Shown here in pieces: positions 35,706 to 44,695 of a stretch of DNA of 64,000 bases. The notes under the pieces were generated by a model, which was not told where the DNA came from, searched no databases, and saw nothing but the letters and a program-made list of their open reading frames with translations. This DNA is from Bacillus sp. AFS055030 (lineage in GTDB: Bacteria > Bacillota > Bacilli > Bacillales > Bacillaceae_G): the NCBI RefSeq assembly GCF_002574545.1, contig NZ_NUGT01000079.1, positions 64,442 through 128,441 of the forward strand. The letters are read 5' to 3'. Position 1 is the stretch's first letter. The number at the start of each line of letters is the position of its first letter. The position numbers and the translations under genes are program-made.

Positions 35706-36527
35706 ATGGATCTTTCATTTGATAAATTATTAGAGCAGTTTGATTTGAAAAAAAATGAACATCAAAAAAATATGCATAAGGTCAACAAAAGAATAGATGA
35801 AATAGAGTCCCATATGGAAGAAATTAAAAAGCAATTACATAGTTTTGACCATCAAATTGTTAATATAGAAAAAGAATTAAAAACTACACTATCAATGATT
35901 AAAAGTGAAAATGAAACAAGCTCACTTCAAAATAAAGATAATGGACATCACCATAAAAACGAGCATAAAGAACATCAAAAGCAAAACAGACATCAAAAGC
36001 AGCACATAGGTCATGAACACCAACAAGATCATCTTAATTGGGCTGAAAATTTAATCCATAATGTGGAGGAATTTTCAGCAAGTATATTCGAACCTAACCA
36101 TAAAGGTGATAAAGAGCATCATACGCACAAAGAGCATCAACATCAAGATGAACAGCAAGAACACGGTCATGTCGAGGAAAAACAGCATAACTCAAGAGTA
36201 GCTAATAGGAAAAAGTTTAATAATCAAACTTCAGATCTAAATCAGTATACTGCAAGTACATTGGACGAAAGTCAATCTAGCGGCATAGTAAATGAATTAA
36301 CTAGCATGAATCAAAAAAATTATTCAGAAATATCATCTGTTTTTTCAAATCATAAGGAAGAACAACATCAAAATTACAATCATACAAACGTCACTAATGA
36401 AAAGAAAACATCTGAACAATTATTAGAAACGGATTTTTCTGATTTATCAATAGATGACTGGGAGGACACTACTACTAACTTATCGATGTCTGAATGGTTT
36501 GAAATTGATCCTACTGATAAGAGATAA
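35706..36527 (+). CDS. Histidine-rich coiled-coil protein, unknown function
   Basis: I recognise no family. The 273-residue product has an N-terminal coiled coil (about 15-65, with regular hydrophobic positions in INKRIDEIESHMEEIKKQ-like sequence), then a long low-complexity part (about 78-165) very rich in His, Gln, Glu and Lys (GHHHKNEHKEHQKQNRH and similar), then a polar acidic C-terminus ending DLSIDDWEDTTTN. It has no signal peptide or membrane helix. The histidine clusters could bind zinc, nickel or copper; similar composition also occurs in spore coat proteins. GGTGAGG lies upstream of the ATG. It is a single gene with a strong terminator after it. Confidence 0.72.
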   Translation: MDLSFDKLLEQFDLKKNEHQKNMHKVNKRIDEIESHMEEIKKQLHSFDHQIVNIEKELKTTLSMIKSENETSSLQNKDNGHHHKNEHKEHQKQNRHQKQHIGHEHQQDHLNWAENLIHNVEEFSASIFEPNHKGDKEHHTHKEHQHQDEQQEHGHVEEKQHNSRVANRKKFNNQTSDLNQYTASTLDESQSSGIVNELTSMNQKNYSEISSVFSNHKEEQHQNYNHTNVTNEKKTSEQLLETDFSDLSIDDWEDTTTNLSMSEWFEIDPTDKR

Positions 36528-36608
36528 ATTCGGTTGATTATTTTAATTGTTATTTTTTCAATACATGAACTAGATCAGCATTGAAATCAGTCATGTTTTG
36601 AAGCATAT

Positions 36609-36648
36609 AAAATGCATTACTTCTAAAAAGTGAAGTAATGCATTTTTT
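36609..36648 (+). terminator. Terminator after the histidine-rich gene
   Basis: AAATGCATTACTTC (36610-36623) pairs perfectly with GAAGTAATGCATTT (36632-36645), with a T-run. Confidence 0.88.
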
Positions 36649-36805
36649 CTTTTTGAAGGAAACACATTTTGATTTGGTGAATTTATCAAGATAATACTTT
36701 ACCTTACTATGCATTTTTTAGCTACAAAGATTCATAAAGATATACAATTGAGAATAACAGTAGTTCATAATAGTGTGGGCAATTTGAAAATTTGAGTTGA
36801 ATAAG

Positions 36806-36834
36806 TTGACCGTAGTATTGGTTTTGTTTAAAAT
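36806..36834 (+). promoter_or_regulatory. Sigma-A promoter of murG
   Basis: TTGACC (36806-36811) and TAAAAT (36829-36834) are 17 bases apart. Outside this promoter and the upstream terminator, the 36528-36881 gap shows nothing clear. Confidence 0.78.
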
Positions 36835-36881
36835 TTGTGATTAAGTTAATAGTATGAAAACGAACAAAGATAGGAGTTAAT

Positions 36882-37946
36882 ATGTCAAAGAAAACAATTG
36901 TATTTACAGGTGGCGGCTCCGCAGGGCATGTAACACCGAATATAGCCATTATAAATGAGTTAAATAAAAATGATTGGGATATCCATTATATTGGGTCTAA
37001 AAAAGGAATTGAGAAGGAATTAATTAATAAAATTGAATTACCTTATTACGGCATTTCAAGCGGAAAATTAAGACGATATATAGATTTTGAAAATATTATT
37101 GATATGTTTCGAGTTATAAAAGGGTGTGTTGATGCTAGAAAAGTATTAAAAAAAATTAAGCCAAGTTTAGTTTTTTCAAAGGGTGGCTTTGTTTCTGTAC
37201 CGGTAATCATTGCAGCAAGCACATTGAAAATTCCAATTTTTATACATGAAAGTGATATGACACCAGGACTTGCAAATAAAATTTCACAGCGATTTGCTAC
37301 GAAAATTTTTACTTCATTTGAAGAGGCTAAAAATTATTTTCCAAAAAATAAAACAACAGTAATTGGTTCGCCAATTAGAAGGGAACTATTAAATGGCTCA
37401 AGACAAAAGGGCTTAGAATTCCTTAATTTTAAAAGCTATATACCAATATTAACAATTATGGGTGGAAGTTTAGGAGCAAAGAAAATCAATGAGACTGTTA
37501 GACAATCATTACAGGATCTCACTAAAAAGTATCAAATTGTCCATTTATGTGGTAAAGGTAATGTTGATGAAAGTTTAACAAATATTCAAGGATATAAGCA
37601 ATTTGAATATGTTCATGACGAACTAGCAGACGTATTGGCCGCATCTCAAATGATTATTACAAGAGGTGGCTCAAATGCAATATTTGAATTTTTAGCGCTA
37701 CATAAGCCGATGTTAATCATCCCTCTTACGAAGAACCAAAGTAGGGGAGATCAAATAGTAAATGCAAATTCTTTTAAAGAAAAAGGCTTTGCATTAATGT
37801 TAGAAGAAGAAGATTTAACGGACAAAACACTTCAAGCATCAATTGAACAACTTCAAACTAAAAAAGACTTTTTCATTACCAATATGAAATCATCAAATCA
37901 AAATAATGCACTTGATGTACTTCTTGAGGAAATTAATAGAAATTGA
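36882..37946 (+). CDS. murG: MurG-type undecaprenyl-PP-MurNAc-pentapeptide GlcNAc transferase
   Basis: This 354-residue GT28 enzyme transfers GlcNAc from UDP-GlcNAc to lipid I, giving lipid II on the inner face of the membrane. The N-terminal loop FTGGGSAGHVTPN (residues about 8-20), IFIHESDMTPGLAN near 121, the middle GGSLGAKKIN near 193 and TRGGSNAIFEFLAL near 262 are the MurG motifs. It stands alone, with no mur, mra or fts neighbours, so it is more likely the second MurG (as in the B. cereus group) or a relocated single copy. It has its own promoter and terminator. Confidence 0.93.
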   Translation: MSKKTIVFTGGGSAGHVTPNIAIINELNKNDWDIHYIGSKKGIEKELINKIELPYYGISSGKLRRYIDFENIIDMFRVIKGCVDARKVLKKIKPSLVFSKGGFVSVPVIIAASTLKIPIFIHESDMTPGLANKISQRFATKIFTSFEEAKNYFPKNKTTVIGSPIRRELLNGSRQKGLEFLNFKSYIPILTIMGGSLGAKKINETVRQSLQDLTKKYQIVHLCGKGNVDESLTNIQGYKQFEYVHDELADVLAASQMIITRGGSNAIFEFLALHKPMLIIPLTKNQSRGDQIVNANSFKEKGFALMLEEEDLTDKTLQASIEQLQTKKDFFITNMKSSNQNNALDVLLEEINRN

Positions 37947-37953
37947 TTCAATG

Positions 37954-37990
37954 AAAGCATTCTTCTAAATAAAGGAAGTAATGCTTTTTT
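37954..37990 (+). terminator. Terminator after murG
   Basis: AAAGCATTCTTC pairs with GAAGTAATGCTTT (with one extra T), followed by TTTT. Confidence 0.78.
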
Positions 37991-38047
37991 GTTGAATAAA
38001 TCTAAAGGGACTAAGCGTAATATTGAAATAAGAAGGTGGAAAATTTG

Positions 38048-38869
38048 ATGACAGACAAACAATTTAACGAAATAACCGTCTTGCAAGATACATGCGAAAA
38101 ATTTGATGAAATAACTTTAAAGCTAAACTGGGAAATGTTAAGAAATCGAAAAAATGATGTAAATGAAGATTTTTTTCATTATGAAGAAGATCAATTAGTT
38201 GGATTTTTAGCGACTTACTACTTTGGAGAAAAAGTTGAAATCTGTGGTATGGTTCACCCAAATTTTCGCCGAAAAGGTATTTTTTCCAGTTTGTTAAATG
38301 AAGCACTAAATTCATTATCTTCAGTCAAGACTATTTTATTAAATGCCCCTAAAGCTTCAGCATCAGCGAAAGAGTTTATTCGACATCAAAAAAATTGTTC
38401 CTATTCATTTTCTGAATATCAAATGGTTTGGAAAAACCAAGAGGTAAAAGAATATACACCAATCGTTAAATTTAAGAAAGCAGAGCTAGTCGATTTCGCA
38501 TTTATTTCAAATTTAGATGTTGTATGTTTTGGATTTGAAAATAGTGATGCACAGAAGTACAATCAACGCATTTTAAATGAACCAAATCGTCATATTTATA
38601 TAATAGAAGTAAATAATGAAAAAATTGGTAAAATGAGCTTGCTTCGTGAAAATAATGAAAGTTGGATATTTGGCTTTGCAATACTTCCAGAATACCAAGG
38701 GAAAGGATATGGAAAAAATGCTTTACTCCAAATCATTCAAAAAGAACACGAGATTGGAAATGAAATTCATTTAGAAGTTGCTCTAGAAAACAGCAACGCG
38801 AAGAAATTATATATCGATTGTGGATTTAGACAATATAACACTCAAGATTATTATAAGATGAACAAATAA
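38048..38869 (+). CDS. Tandem GNAT acetyltransferase
   Basis: A GTG opens the frame at 38036, but ATG 38048, with AAGGTGG 8 bases upstream, is preferred (273 residues). The protein has two GNAT domains: the first, about residues 1-130, holds GMVHPNFRRKGIFSSLLNEA (about 77-96); the second, from about 145, holds FAILPEYQGKGYGKNAL near 215-231, with the acetyl-CoA loop Q/RxxGxG/A. Both loops look functional. The acceptor is unknown; the double form occurs in mycothiol-synthase-like and other amine acetyltransferases. Confidence 0.85.
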   Translation: MTDKQFNEITVLQDTCEKFDEITLKLNWEMLRNRKNDVNEDFFHYEEDQLVGFLATYYFGEKVEICGMVHPNFRRKGIFSSLLNEALNSLSSVKTILLNAPKASASAKEFIRHQKNCSYSFSEYQMVWKNQEVKEYTPIVKFKKAELVDFAFISNLDVVCFGFENSDAQKYNQRILNEPNRHIYIIEVNNEKIGKMSLLRENNESWIFGFAILPEYQGKGYGKNALLQIIQKEHEIGNEIHLEVALENSNAKKLYIDCGFRQYNTQDYYKMNK

Positions 38870-38876
38870 TTAGTAA

Positions 38877-38905
38877 GAGGCTGTCTTTTTTTTTTAGACA
38901 GCCTC
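38877..38905. other. Hairpin with poly-T loop
   Basis: GAGGCTGTCT (38877-38886) pairs perfectly with AGACAGCCTC (38896-38905) around a loop made only of T. No T-run follows on either strand, so it is an atypical terminator. Confidence 0.55.
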
Positions 38906-38966
38906 TCTCATTACGAAAATATCTATGTTACACTAGGAATGGATTAAATGGTAAAGGGTGAAAGAT

Positions 38967-39416
38967 TTGGAAAAAATAAGAGGTTTTGAAGTAGCAAAAG
39001 GATTTGAAAATTGTGGGGTGAATCTTCCGAAAAGAGCAACGACTCATGCTGCTGGTTATGATATTGAAAGTATTGAAGAGACAATTATTAATCCAAACGA
39101 GATCAAACTTGTTGGTACAGGATTAAAAGCGTATATGCAAAAAGACGAATTTTTAGCATTATTTGTACGTTCTTCTACTCCGCTTAAGAAAGGTTTAATG
39201 AAAGGAAATGGGGTAGGGGTAATTGATTCAGACTATTACAGCAACCCTTCAAACGATGGCCATATCATGATGCAGTTAATCAACGTATCAAAGGAGCCTG
39301 TAATCATTCAAAAAGGTGAAAGAATTGGACAAGCTGTTTTCCAAAAGTTCTTATTAGCTGATGATGATTTCGCAGGGGAAGAAAGAGTAAGTGGGTTTGG
39401 TAGTACTGGTAAATAA
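38967..39416 (+). CDS. dut: dUTP diphosphatase (trimeric dUTPase family)
   Basis: A GTG at 38958 abuts AAAGGG with no spacing, whereas TTG 38967 has AAAGGGTG 6 bases upstream; the TTG start (150 codons including stop) is preferred and gives MEKIRGFEVAKG. The trimeric dUTPase motifs are visible in order: HAAGYDI, RSSTPLKKGL, GVIDSDYYSNP, GERIGQAVFQKF and the C-terminal VSGFGSTG arm that closes over the base. It hydrolyses dUTP to dUMP, keeping uracil out of DNA and feeding thymidylate synthesis. It is a single gene, as in the B. cereus group. Confidence 0.92.
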   Translation: MEKIRGFEVAKGFENCGVNLPKRATTHAAGYDIESIEETIINPNEIKLVGTGLKAYMQKDEFLALFVRSSTPLKKGLMKGNGVGVIDSDYYSNPSNDGHIMMQLINVSKEPVIIQKGERIGQAVFQKFLLADDDFAGEERVSGFGSTGK

Positions 39417-39431
39417 AAATGTAGAAAAAGA

Positions 39432-39462
39432 AAAGAACTCGAGTAGACTCGAGTTCTTTTTT
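39432..39462. terminator. Bidirectional terminator between dut and dtpT
   Basis: AAGAACTCGAGT (39433-39444) pairs perfectly with ACTCGAGTTCTT (39447-39458), with A-run and T-run flanks for the two convergent genes. Confidence 0.88.
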
Positions 39463-39466
39463 GTAA

Positions 39467-40861
39467 TTAGTCTAACATTCTTGCAAGTTTTGGTGATATA
39501 GCAAGTAAGATTAATCCTACTACGATTGCTGCTCCACCTACTGCTAAGAATACTTGTAACATTCCAAGTGTTGTTGTAAAAGCAGCTAATTGACCACCAA
39601 CTAAGTTTGCAATGAAACTTGATGATAACCATACACCCATTAATAATGAAGCCAGTTTAGCTGGTGCATAACGAGATACTGCTGATAAACCAACTGGTGA
39701 AAGTACTAATTCAGCAATTGTATGGAAGAAATATGTCATAACCATGAATAACATATTTGCTTTTACAGTAATATGATTTGGATCAGAACCTGTTTTTAAA
39801 ACTGCCATAATTGTGAAAGCGAAACCAACACCTAATAGGATAAGACCCATTGCCATTTTCGCAGGAACACTAATGTCTTTACCACTTTTTGCCATTTTAA
39901 TCCAGATCATCGAAACAACTGGAGCGAAAAGCATAATGAATAATGGATTTACAGACTGGAACCAAGCAGAAGGTACATTGAAACTTCCAACTTGAAGATC
40001 TAAGAAACGTTGAGTATAAAGCGTTAATGATGAACCAGCTTGTTCAAATCCAGCCCAGAAAAATACTACGAATGCAGCTAAGATAAAGATAACAGTCGTA
40101 CGTTGTTTTTCCTTTTTAGTAAGAGGTACATCCTTAACAGAAGCGCTGTTACCCTCTTTCACAACTTTAGCGTTAGGTTTTGTACCTAAATCACCAAGAT
40201 ATTTTGAAGCTAATAAGTTGAAAATGATTTGACCAATAATCATACCGATTGCAGCTGCTAAGAAACCATAACGGTAACCGTATAAAGCATCGCCAGCAGC
40301 ATTTTTTGACATAAATAAAGTTTGAGCTAAATAACCAGTAACAAGTGGAGCAAAGAATGCACCTAAGTTGATCCCCATGTAGAAGATAGTGAATGCACCA
40401 TCACGACGTGGGTCATTATCTTCATAAAGTTCACCAACAATTGTAGAAATGTTTGGCTTGAAGAAACCATTACCGATAATCATTAAAATTAAACCAAGGT
40501 ATAAACCAGTTGAAGAATGAATACCGAATAATGCGATATTACCAGCTGCCATTATAATACCACCAAGTGTTATGGCAGAACGCTTTGCAAGGAAATTATC
40601 TGTAATCCAACCACCAATGATTGGAGTGAAATATACAAGACCAGTAAATAATCCATAAAGTTGTAGTGCCCAAGCATCTTTAAATCCAAGACCACCTTGA
40701 ACTACTGAAGTAGTCAAGTAAAGAACTAAAAGTGCACGCATTCCATAATAACTAAAGCGCTCCCAAGCCTCTGTTGCAAATAGTAAGTAAAGGCCAGGTG
40801 GGTGTTTCGTTTTTTGATTTTGCTCGTTTGATGAAACGTTTTGTTTTGCTGCTACGCTCAT
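39467..40861 (-). CDS. dtpT: POT-family proton-coupled di-/tripeptide transporter
   Basis: This 464-residue protein has 14 hydrophobic helices and the POT signature ExxERFxYYG in TEAWERFSYYGM (residues about 30-41), then GGWITDNFLAKR after helix 2 and NGFFKPNISTIVGELYE near 130, the second POT signature. It takes up di- and tripeptides with protons. GGAGG lies upstream of the minus-strand ATG. The long upstream gap has AT-rich stretches resembling CodY boxes (AATTTTCTG near 40897), and peptide transporters are common CodY targets, but no match is good enough to call. Confidence 0.92.
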   Translation of the reverse strand: MSVAAKQNVSSNEQNQKTKHPPGLYLLFATEAWERFSYYGMRALLVLYLTTSVVQGGLGFKDAWALQLYGLFTGLVYFTPIIGGWITDNFLAKRSAITLGGIIMAAGNIALFGIHSSTGLYLGLILMIIGNGFFKPNISTIVGELYEDNDPRRDGAFTIFYMGINLGAFFAPLVTGYLAQTLFMSKNAAGDALYGYRYGFLAAAIGMIIGQIIFNLLASKYLGDLGTKPNAKVVKEGNSASVKDVPLTKKEKQRTTVIFILAAFVVFFWAGFEQAGSSLTLYTQRFLDLQVGSFNVPSAWFQSVNPLFIMLFAPVVSMIWIKMAKSGKDISVPAKMAMGLILLGVGFAFTIMAVLKTGSDPNHITVKANMLFMVMTYFFHTIAELVLSPVGLSAVSRYAPAKLASLLMGVWLSSSFIANLVGGQLAAFTTTLGMLQVFLAVGGAAIVVGLILLAISPKLARMLD

Positions 40862-41449
40862 TCAAATTCCTCCCTCATAATTGCTATTCTGTGTAATTTT
40901 CTGTATGAATATTTATTGTCGCCAATTCATATACTATTCTGTCAATTTATTGTAAAAAATAATTTCCGAATTCAACAAATTTCGACAATTTAAGTTAAAA
41001 AAAATTTCTAACTATTTCCAACAGAACAATGCTACTAATTTTATTATCTAGATTCGTCCAAAATAACTTAGGACCAATTTACTATCTTAGTATAACACAC
41101 AATAGCGTATTTGTGTAAAGTTTTTTATATTGTCAGACAAATCTCGCAATACTGATTTTTCGCATTAAACTAGTATTTTTAGACTTTGTCGATTGACCTG
41201 TATTAGTACAGCCTGAATAAAAAGACCTATATCTAAATAATAATAAGTTTTTGAAATATTTCAAGGGTTTTTATTATTTTTTACTTTAATATTATAAAAG
41301 TTTAATTAAACAAAAAAATGGGAATTGTCAAAAAATGTCGAAATAAAAAAGAGTGTTTCGTCCTTTTTTAATATTCAATTAATTCATATGGACGATTTTC
41401 TAAAATTTGGATATACTAAAAGTACTATATACGAAACGGAGTGATGATT
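40862..41449. other. Long AT-rich intergenic region upstream of dtpT and rsgA
   Basis: No gene is supported in this stretch. On the minus strand a TTGACA lies at about 40938-40943 without a good -10. On the plus strand TATACT at 41411-41416 is a plausible -10 for the rsgA transcript. Several TGTC/GACA half-palindromes (for example near 41133) are present, with no clear pattern. Confidence 0.4.
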
Positions 41450-41512
41450 ATGGGAATGTTAATGAATTTAGTTCAGATGAAGGTAAAAAGTCGAGGACAA
41501 AAAATGGAGTGA
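41450..41512 (+). CDS. Possible 20-residue leader peptide upstream of rsgA
   Basis: ATG 41450 follows GGAGTG at 6 bases and reads MGMLMNLVQMKVKSRGQKME to a TGA, ending 36 bases before the rsgA start. It starts about 27 bases after the likely transcription start. It may be a regulatory upstream ORF or chance. Confidence 0.3.
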   Translation: MGMLMNLVQMKVKSRGQKME

Positions 41513-41548
41513 TTCTTCATTATTGTCCTTATATAATTGGAGGACAAA

Positions 41549-42595
41549 ATGAATTTAAAACAATTAGGTTGGAACGAAGCGTTCGGAGAAAAGGATCAAA
41601 ATACTGTAGTTGCAAGAGTAATATCTGAACAAAGACAAATTTATAAATTGCATGATGGAGAAAACGAACTAACTGGTGAAGTTTCTGGGAAATTTCAATT
41701 CCAGGCAAAAGTAAAAAGTGATTATCCATCCGTTGGAGATTGGGTTGTTATTGAACTGTTAAAAAGTGAGAACAAAGCAATTATTCAAAAGGTATTGCCG
41801 AGAATAAGTCAATTTTCAAGGCAATCTGCAGGAGAAAAAACTGAAGAACAAATAGTAGCTGCTAATATCGATTACGTGTTTTTAGTAATGGCATTAAATA
41901 ACGATTTTAATATAAGAAGATTAGAACGATATTTACTTGTTGCATATGATAGTGGGGCAAATCCCATTATTATTTTAACTAAAAAGGATTTATGCACTGA
42001 CCTATCTTCCAAAATTGCAGCTGTTGAAGAGATTGCATTTGGTGTACCTATTTATTCTGTGAATAGTACAAATGGAGAAGGTATTGAAGAACTGAAACAG
42101 CTTATAACATCCGGGAAGACTGTTTCCTTACTAGGTTCTTCAGGTGTTGGTAAATCTACATTATTAAACGCATTAATCGGTGAAGTAATACAAATAACTG
42201 GGGACGTACGTGAAGGTGACGATCGTGGGAAACATACAACAACGCACCGTGAATTATTTTTCCTACCATCTGGCGGAATGGTCATCGATACACCAGGTAT
42301 GCGAGAATTACAACTTTGGGGTGGAGAAGAGCATATTAACTCGACATTTACAGATGTCGAACAATTAGCTAAATCATGTAAATTCTCAGACTGTACACAT
42401 GAAACCGAACCAGGATGTGCAGTCAATCGAGCTATCGAAAACGGCGAGTTAGATCACCAAAGGCTCACAAGCTATCGTAAATTAATGAGAGAACTAGCGT
42501 ATGCAGAACGGAAACAAGATGCATCTCTAGCTAGACAGGAAAGAGATAAGTGGAAAAAAATTAGTAAAATGATGAATACTAAGTCTTATAAATAA
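41549..42595 (+). CDS. rsgA: Ribosome small subunit-dependent GTPase RsgA
   Basis: The frame opens at TTG 41537, but GGAGG at 41538-41542 precedes ATG 41549 (348 residues). It is a circularly permuted GTPase: an OB-fold (about 25-95) is followed by G4 (LTKKD, near 143) before G1 (GSSGVGKSTLLN, near 196) and G3 (DTPGMRE, near 250), then a zinc-binding Cys/His region (CKFSDCTHETEPGC near 276-289). It checks 30S subunit maturation. Bacillus RsgA (YloQ/CpgA) is usually near 300 residues and next to prkC; this one is longer, unlinked and may be a paralogue. Confidence 0.9.
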   Translation: MNLKQLGWNEAFGEKDQNTVVARVISEQRQIYKLHDGENELTGEVSGKFQFQAKVKSDYPSVGDWVVIELLKSENKAIIQKVLPRISQFSRQSAGEKTEEQIVAANIDYVFLVMALNNDFNIRRLERYLLVAYDSGANPIIILTKKDLCTDLSSKIAAVEEIAFGVPIYSVNSTNGEGIEELKQLITSGKTVSLLGSSGVGKSTLLNALIGEVIQITGDVREGDDRGKHTTTHRELFFLPSGGMVIDTPGMRELQLWGGEEHINSTFTDVEQLAKSCKFSDCTHETEPGCAVNRAIENGELDHQRLTSYRKLMRELAYAERKQDASLARQERDKWKKISKMMNTKSYK

Positions 42596-42597
42596 GA

Positions 42598-42625
42598 GAG
42601 AAGAGTTTTAATACTCTTCTTTTTC
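42598..42625 (+). terminator. Terminator after rsgA
   Basis: AGAAGAGT (42599-42606) pairs with ACTCTTCT (42613-42620), followed by TTTTCTTTTT. Confidence 0.8.
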
Positions 42626-42787
42626 TTTTTGAAATTTAGTGATTTATATGGGGTGCATGAGGAAATATAAATTCAAGAAGAAGCTTATTAAATGGCTATT
42701 ATAAGGCTCTTAAGTATGTAAATAGAAAAAAATCACAATTAACTTACTCACAACTAGTATAAGATCAGTTACATATTTCTTTAAAAA

Positions 42788-42809
42788 ATCTCAGTCTTAA
42801 GACCGAGAT
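42788..42809. promoter_or_regulatory. Palindrome upstream of liaF, probable LiaR box
   Basis: A 22-bp inverted repeat with one mismatch has the perfect core GTCTTAAGAC with ATCTC and GAGAT outer arms. It lies 124 bases before liaF. LiaR/VraR/CesR boxes in Firmicutes have, as far as I recall, a similar AGTCTTAAGAC-like core. TAGAAT at 42864-42869 is a possible -10 at a suitable distance. The rest of the 42626-42932 gap shows nothing else. Confidence 0.6.
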
Positions 42810-42932
42810 AAGACAATACTTAAGTTTGTATCAAAACGAACAAAAAATAGATAAACTACATAGTAGAATAGTTAATAACAAAAGCTTTCGATTGCTATTA
42901 ACAAGCTAGTTTAGTGAATAGAGGAGAGCTAT

Positions 42933-43670
42933 ATGAAGCGATTTAGACGATTGTCTAGCAATGAATTAACTGGATTATTATTCATAATTGCAGGCATAGG
43001 ATTATTATTCGATCTATTTATGAATCCTTTTGCAATAATCGCAGCTGGGGTAGGTATTTATTTATTTCAGTATGGGGCAAAAAAACGTAAAGTTTACCCT
43101 TCTACCTCTGCGAATATCGCGTTTTTTGGAGGAATCATTTTATTTATCAGTAATGTATTTCAATTGAAATCCATCTTAGGTGTATTATCATTTATTGTGA
43201 TTTATGTTGGTTATTTAATATTTGTTAATTCGAAATTTAATGCAAAAGTCATTATACCTAACATAGTTGAAACAACGATTACAGGTGTCTTTGAAACAAA
43301 TTCACTCATTTCAAATCGATTTTTAACAAATATCCATTTAAAGAATGATTCATTTGAATTAGAAGATGTAGATCATTATTTTGGTATTGGTGATGTCATA
43401 ATTGACCTTTCAGAGTCATTTATTCCTGAAGGAGAGACAGTGCTGGTTTTAAATGGAATCATTGGTAATATAACTTTATATGTGCCGTATGATTTAGAAG
43501 TCTCGATCCAACATTCAACTTTATTTGGTAAAATTAATATCCTTAAAAATAAATTGAACGGGTTTAACAAAAATTGTAAGTTCACTTCTAATGATTATAA
43601 AGAAGCTTCTAGAAAGTTAAAAATTGTCACTTCTTTAGCAATCGGAAACATTGAGGTGACAAACAAATGA
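42933..43670 (+). CDS. liaF: LiaF, membrane inhibitor of the LiaRS system
   Basis: This 245-residue protein has three to four N-terminal membrane helices (about 12-100) and a soluble C-terminal beta-rich domain (about 125-243) with HYFGIGDVIIDLSESFIPEG and VLNGIIGNITLYVPYDLEV, the DUF2154/cell-wall-active antibiotic response pattern. In B. subtilis LiaF keeps the kinase LiaS inactive until the envelope is damaged. Its stop overlaps the start of liaS as ATGA. The usual neighbours liaI and liaH are absent upstream. Confidence 0.92.
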   Translation: MKRFRRLSSNELTGLLFIIAGIGLLFDLFMNPFAIIAAGVGIYLFQYGAKKRKVYPSTSANIAFFGGIILFISNVFQLKSILGVLSFIVIYVGYLIFVNSKFNAKVIIPNIVETTITGVFETNSLISNRFLTNIHLKNDSFELEDVDHYFGIGDVIIDLSESFIPEGETVLVLNGIIGNITLYVPYDLEVSIQHSTLFGKINILKNKLNGFNKNCKFTSNDYKEASRKLKIVTSLAIGNIEVTNK

Positions 43671-44683
43671 AAATTGACAAAGGTATTTTTTTATCAATCT
43701 GTCTTGCCGCATTTACATCAAGTATTTTGATCTGTGGAGTTGTTTATTATTTCATCGATCAGACTTTCTTTGATAAATTGGTTTTGTATAAAATTGGAAA
43801 TTTTCCGTTGCTATTCATCCTATTTGTAGCAATCATAATCATATCAATTGTTTATAGTACGGCTGTTTTAAGCACGATTCGTCATAATGAAAAAGCTTTA
43901 TTGGAAGGGATCGTGAAGGCAGAAAATGGAATTTACCATAAAGAATCAGAGCACTCAATTCGATCAATTGATAACGAAATTGAATTACAACTACAAAAAA
44001 TATCTAAACAAATTGAAGGTTCAAGAAAGACTGTTCAAAAATTAGTAGATGAAAAGAAGTTAATTGAATCTCAAACAATGGAAGATGTTGTAACAAAAGA
44101 GCGTCATAGACTAGCAAGGGAATTACATGATTCAGTGAGCCAACAGTTATTTGCGATTTCGATGATGATTTCTGCAATTAATGAACTTGGTGAAACTACG
44201 TTTAAAGAACAATTACAATATATTGAAAAAATGGCGATTAATGCTCAATCAGAAATGCGTGCACTTTTATTACATTTAAGACCAGTTCAGTTAGAAGGGA
44301 AAAGCTTAAAAGAGGGTGTTGAAAAGTTACTAACTGAATTAACAAATCGCCAAGCTCTTCAATTAAAGTGGAAAATCGATGATATTTCACTTTCAAAAGG
44401 AGTAGAAGATCATTTATTTAGGATTATACAAGAAGCATTATCAAATACTTTAAGGCATGCAAATGCAAAAACTTTTGAAATACGAATTAGAAAAATTGAA
44501 GATTTTGTATTAGTTCGAATGATTGATGATGGCATTGGTTTTGATGTCGAGAACCGAAAAACTGGTTCGTATGGATTGCAATCAATAAGTGAACGTTCAT
44601 CTGAAATTGGTGGAACGGCAAAAATAGTAAGTATACCAAAAAGAGGAACACAGATTGAAGTAAAAGTTCCAGTAATTGAATAG
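43667..44683 (+). CDS. liaS: LiaS sensor histidine kinase
   Basis: This 338-residue intramembrane-sensing kinase has two helices (about 8-30 and 45-68) with a very short outer loop, a coiled segment, then a HisKA_3 domain with the phospho-acceptor His154 in RLARELHDSVSQQLFA and a HATPase_c domain (EALSNTLRHANAK, then DDGIGFD and GSYGLQSISER). It senses envelope stress such as lipid II antibiotics, through LiaF. It is translationally coupled to liaF and followed by liaR after 12 bases. Confidence 0.94.
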   Translation: MKIDKGIFLSICLAAFTSSILICGVVYYFIDQTFFDKLVLYKIGNFPLLFILFVAIIIISIVYSTAVLSTIRHNEKALLEGIVKAENGIYHKESEHSIRSIDNEIELQLQKISKQIEGSRKTVQKLVDEKKLIESQTMEDVVTKERHRLARELHDSVSQQLFAISMMISAINELGETTFKEQLQYIEKMAINAQSEMRALLLHLRPVQLEGKSLKEGVEKLLTELTNRQALQLKWKIDDISLSKGVEDHLFRIIQEALSNTLRHANAKTFEIRIRKIEDFVLVRMIDDGIGFDVENRKTGSYGLQSISERSSEIGGTAKIVSIPKRGTQIEVKVPVIE

Positions 44684-44695
44684 AGGTGGGAAATT

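Noticed and set aside
40890-40910. CodY box upstream of dtpT
   Set aside because: AATTTTCTG matches the first half of the consensus, but the second half diverges at about five positions.
41407-41628. 73-codon frame upstream of rsgA
   Set aside because: It overlaps the true rsgA start, lacks a good start signal and reads low-complexity sequence; the 20-codon frame at 41450 has the better signal.
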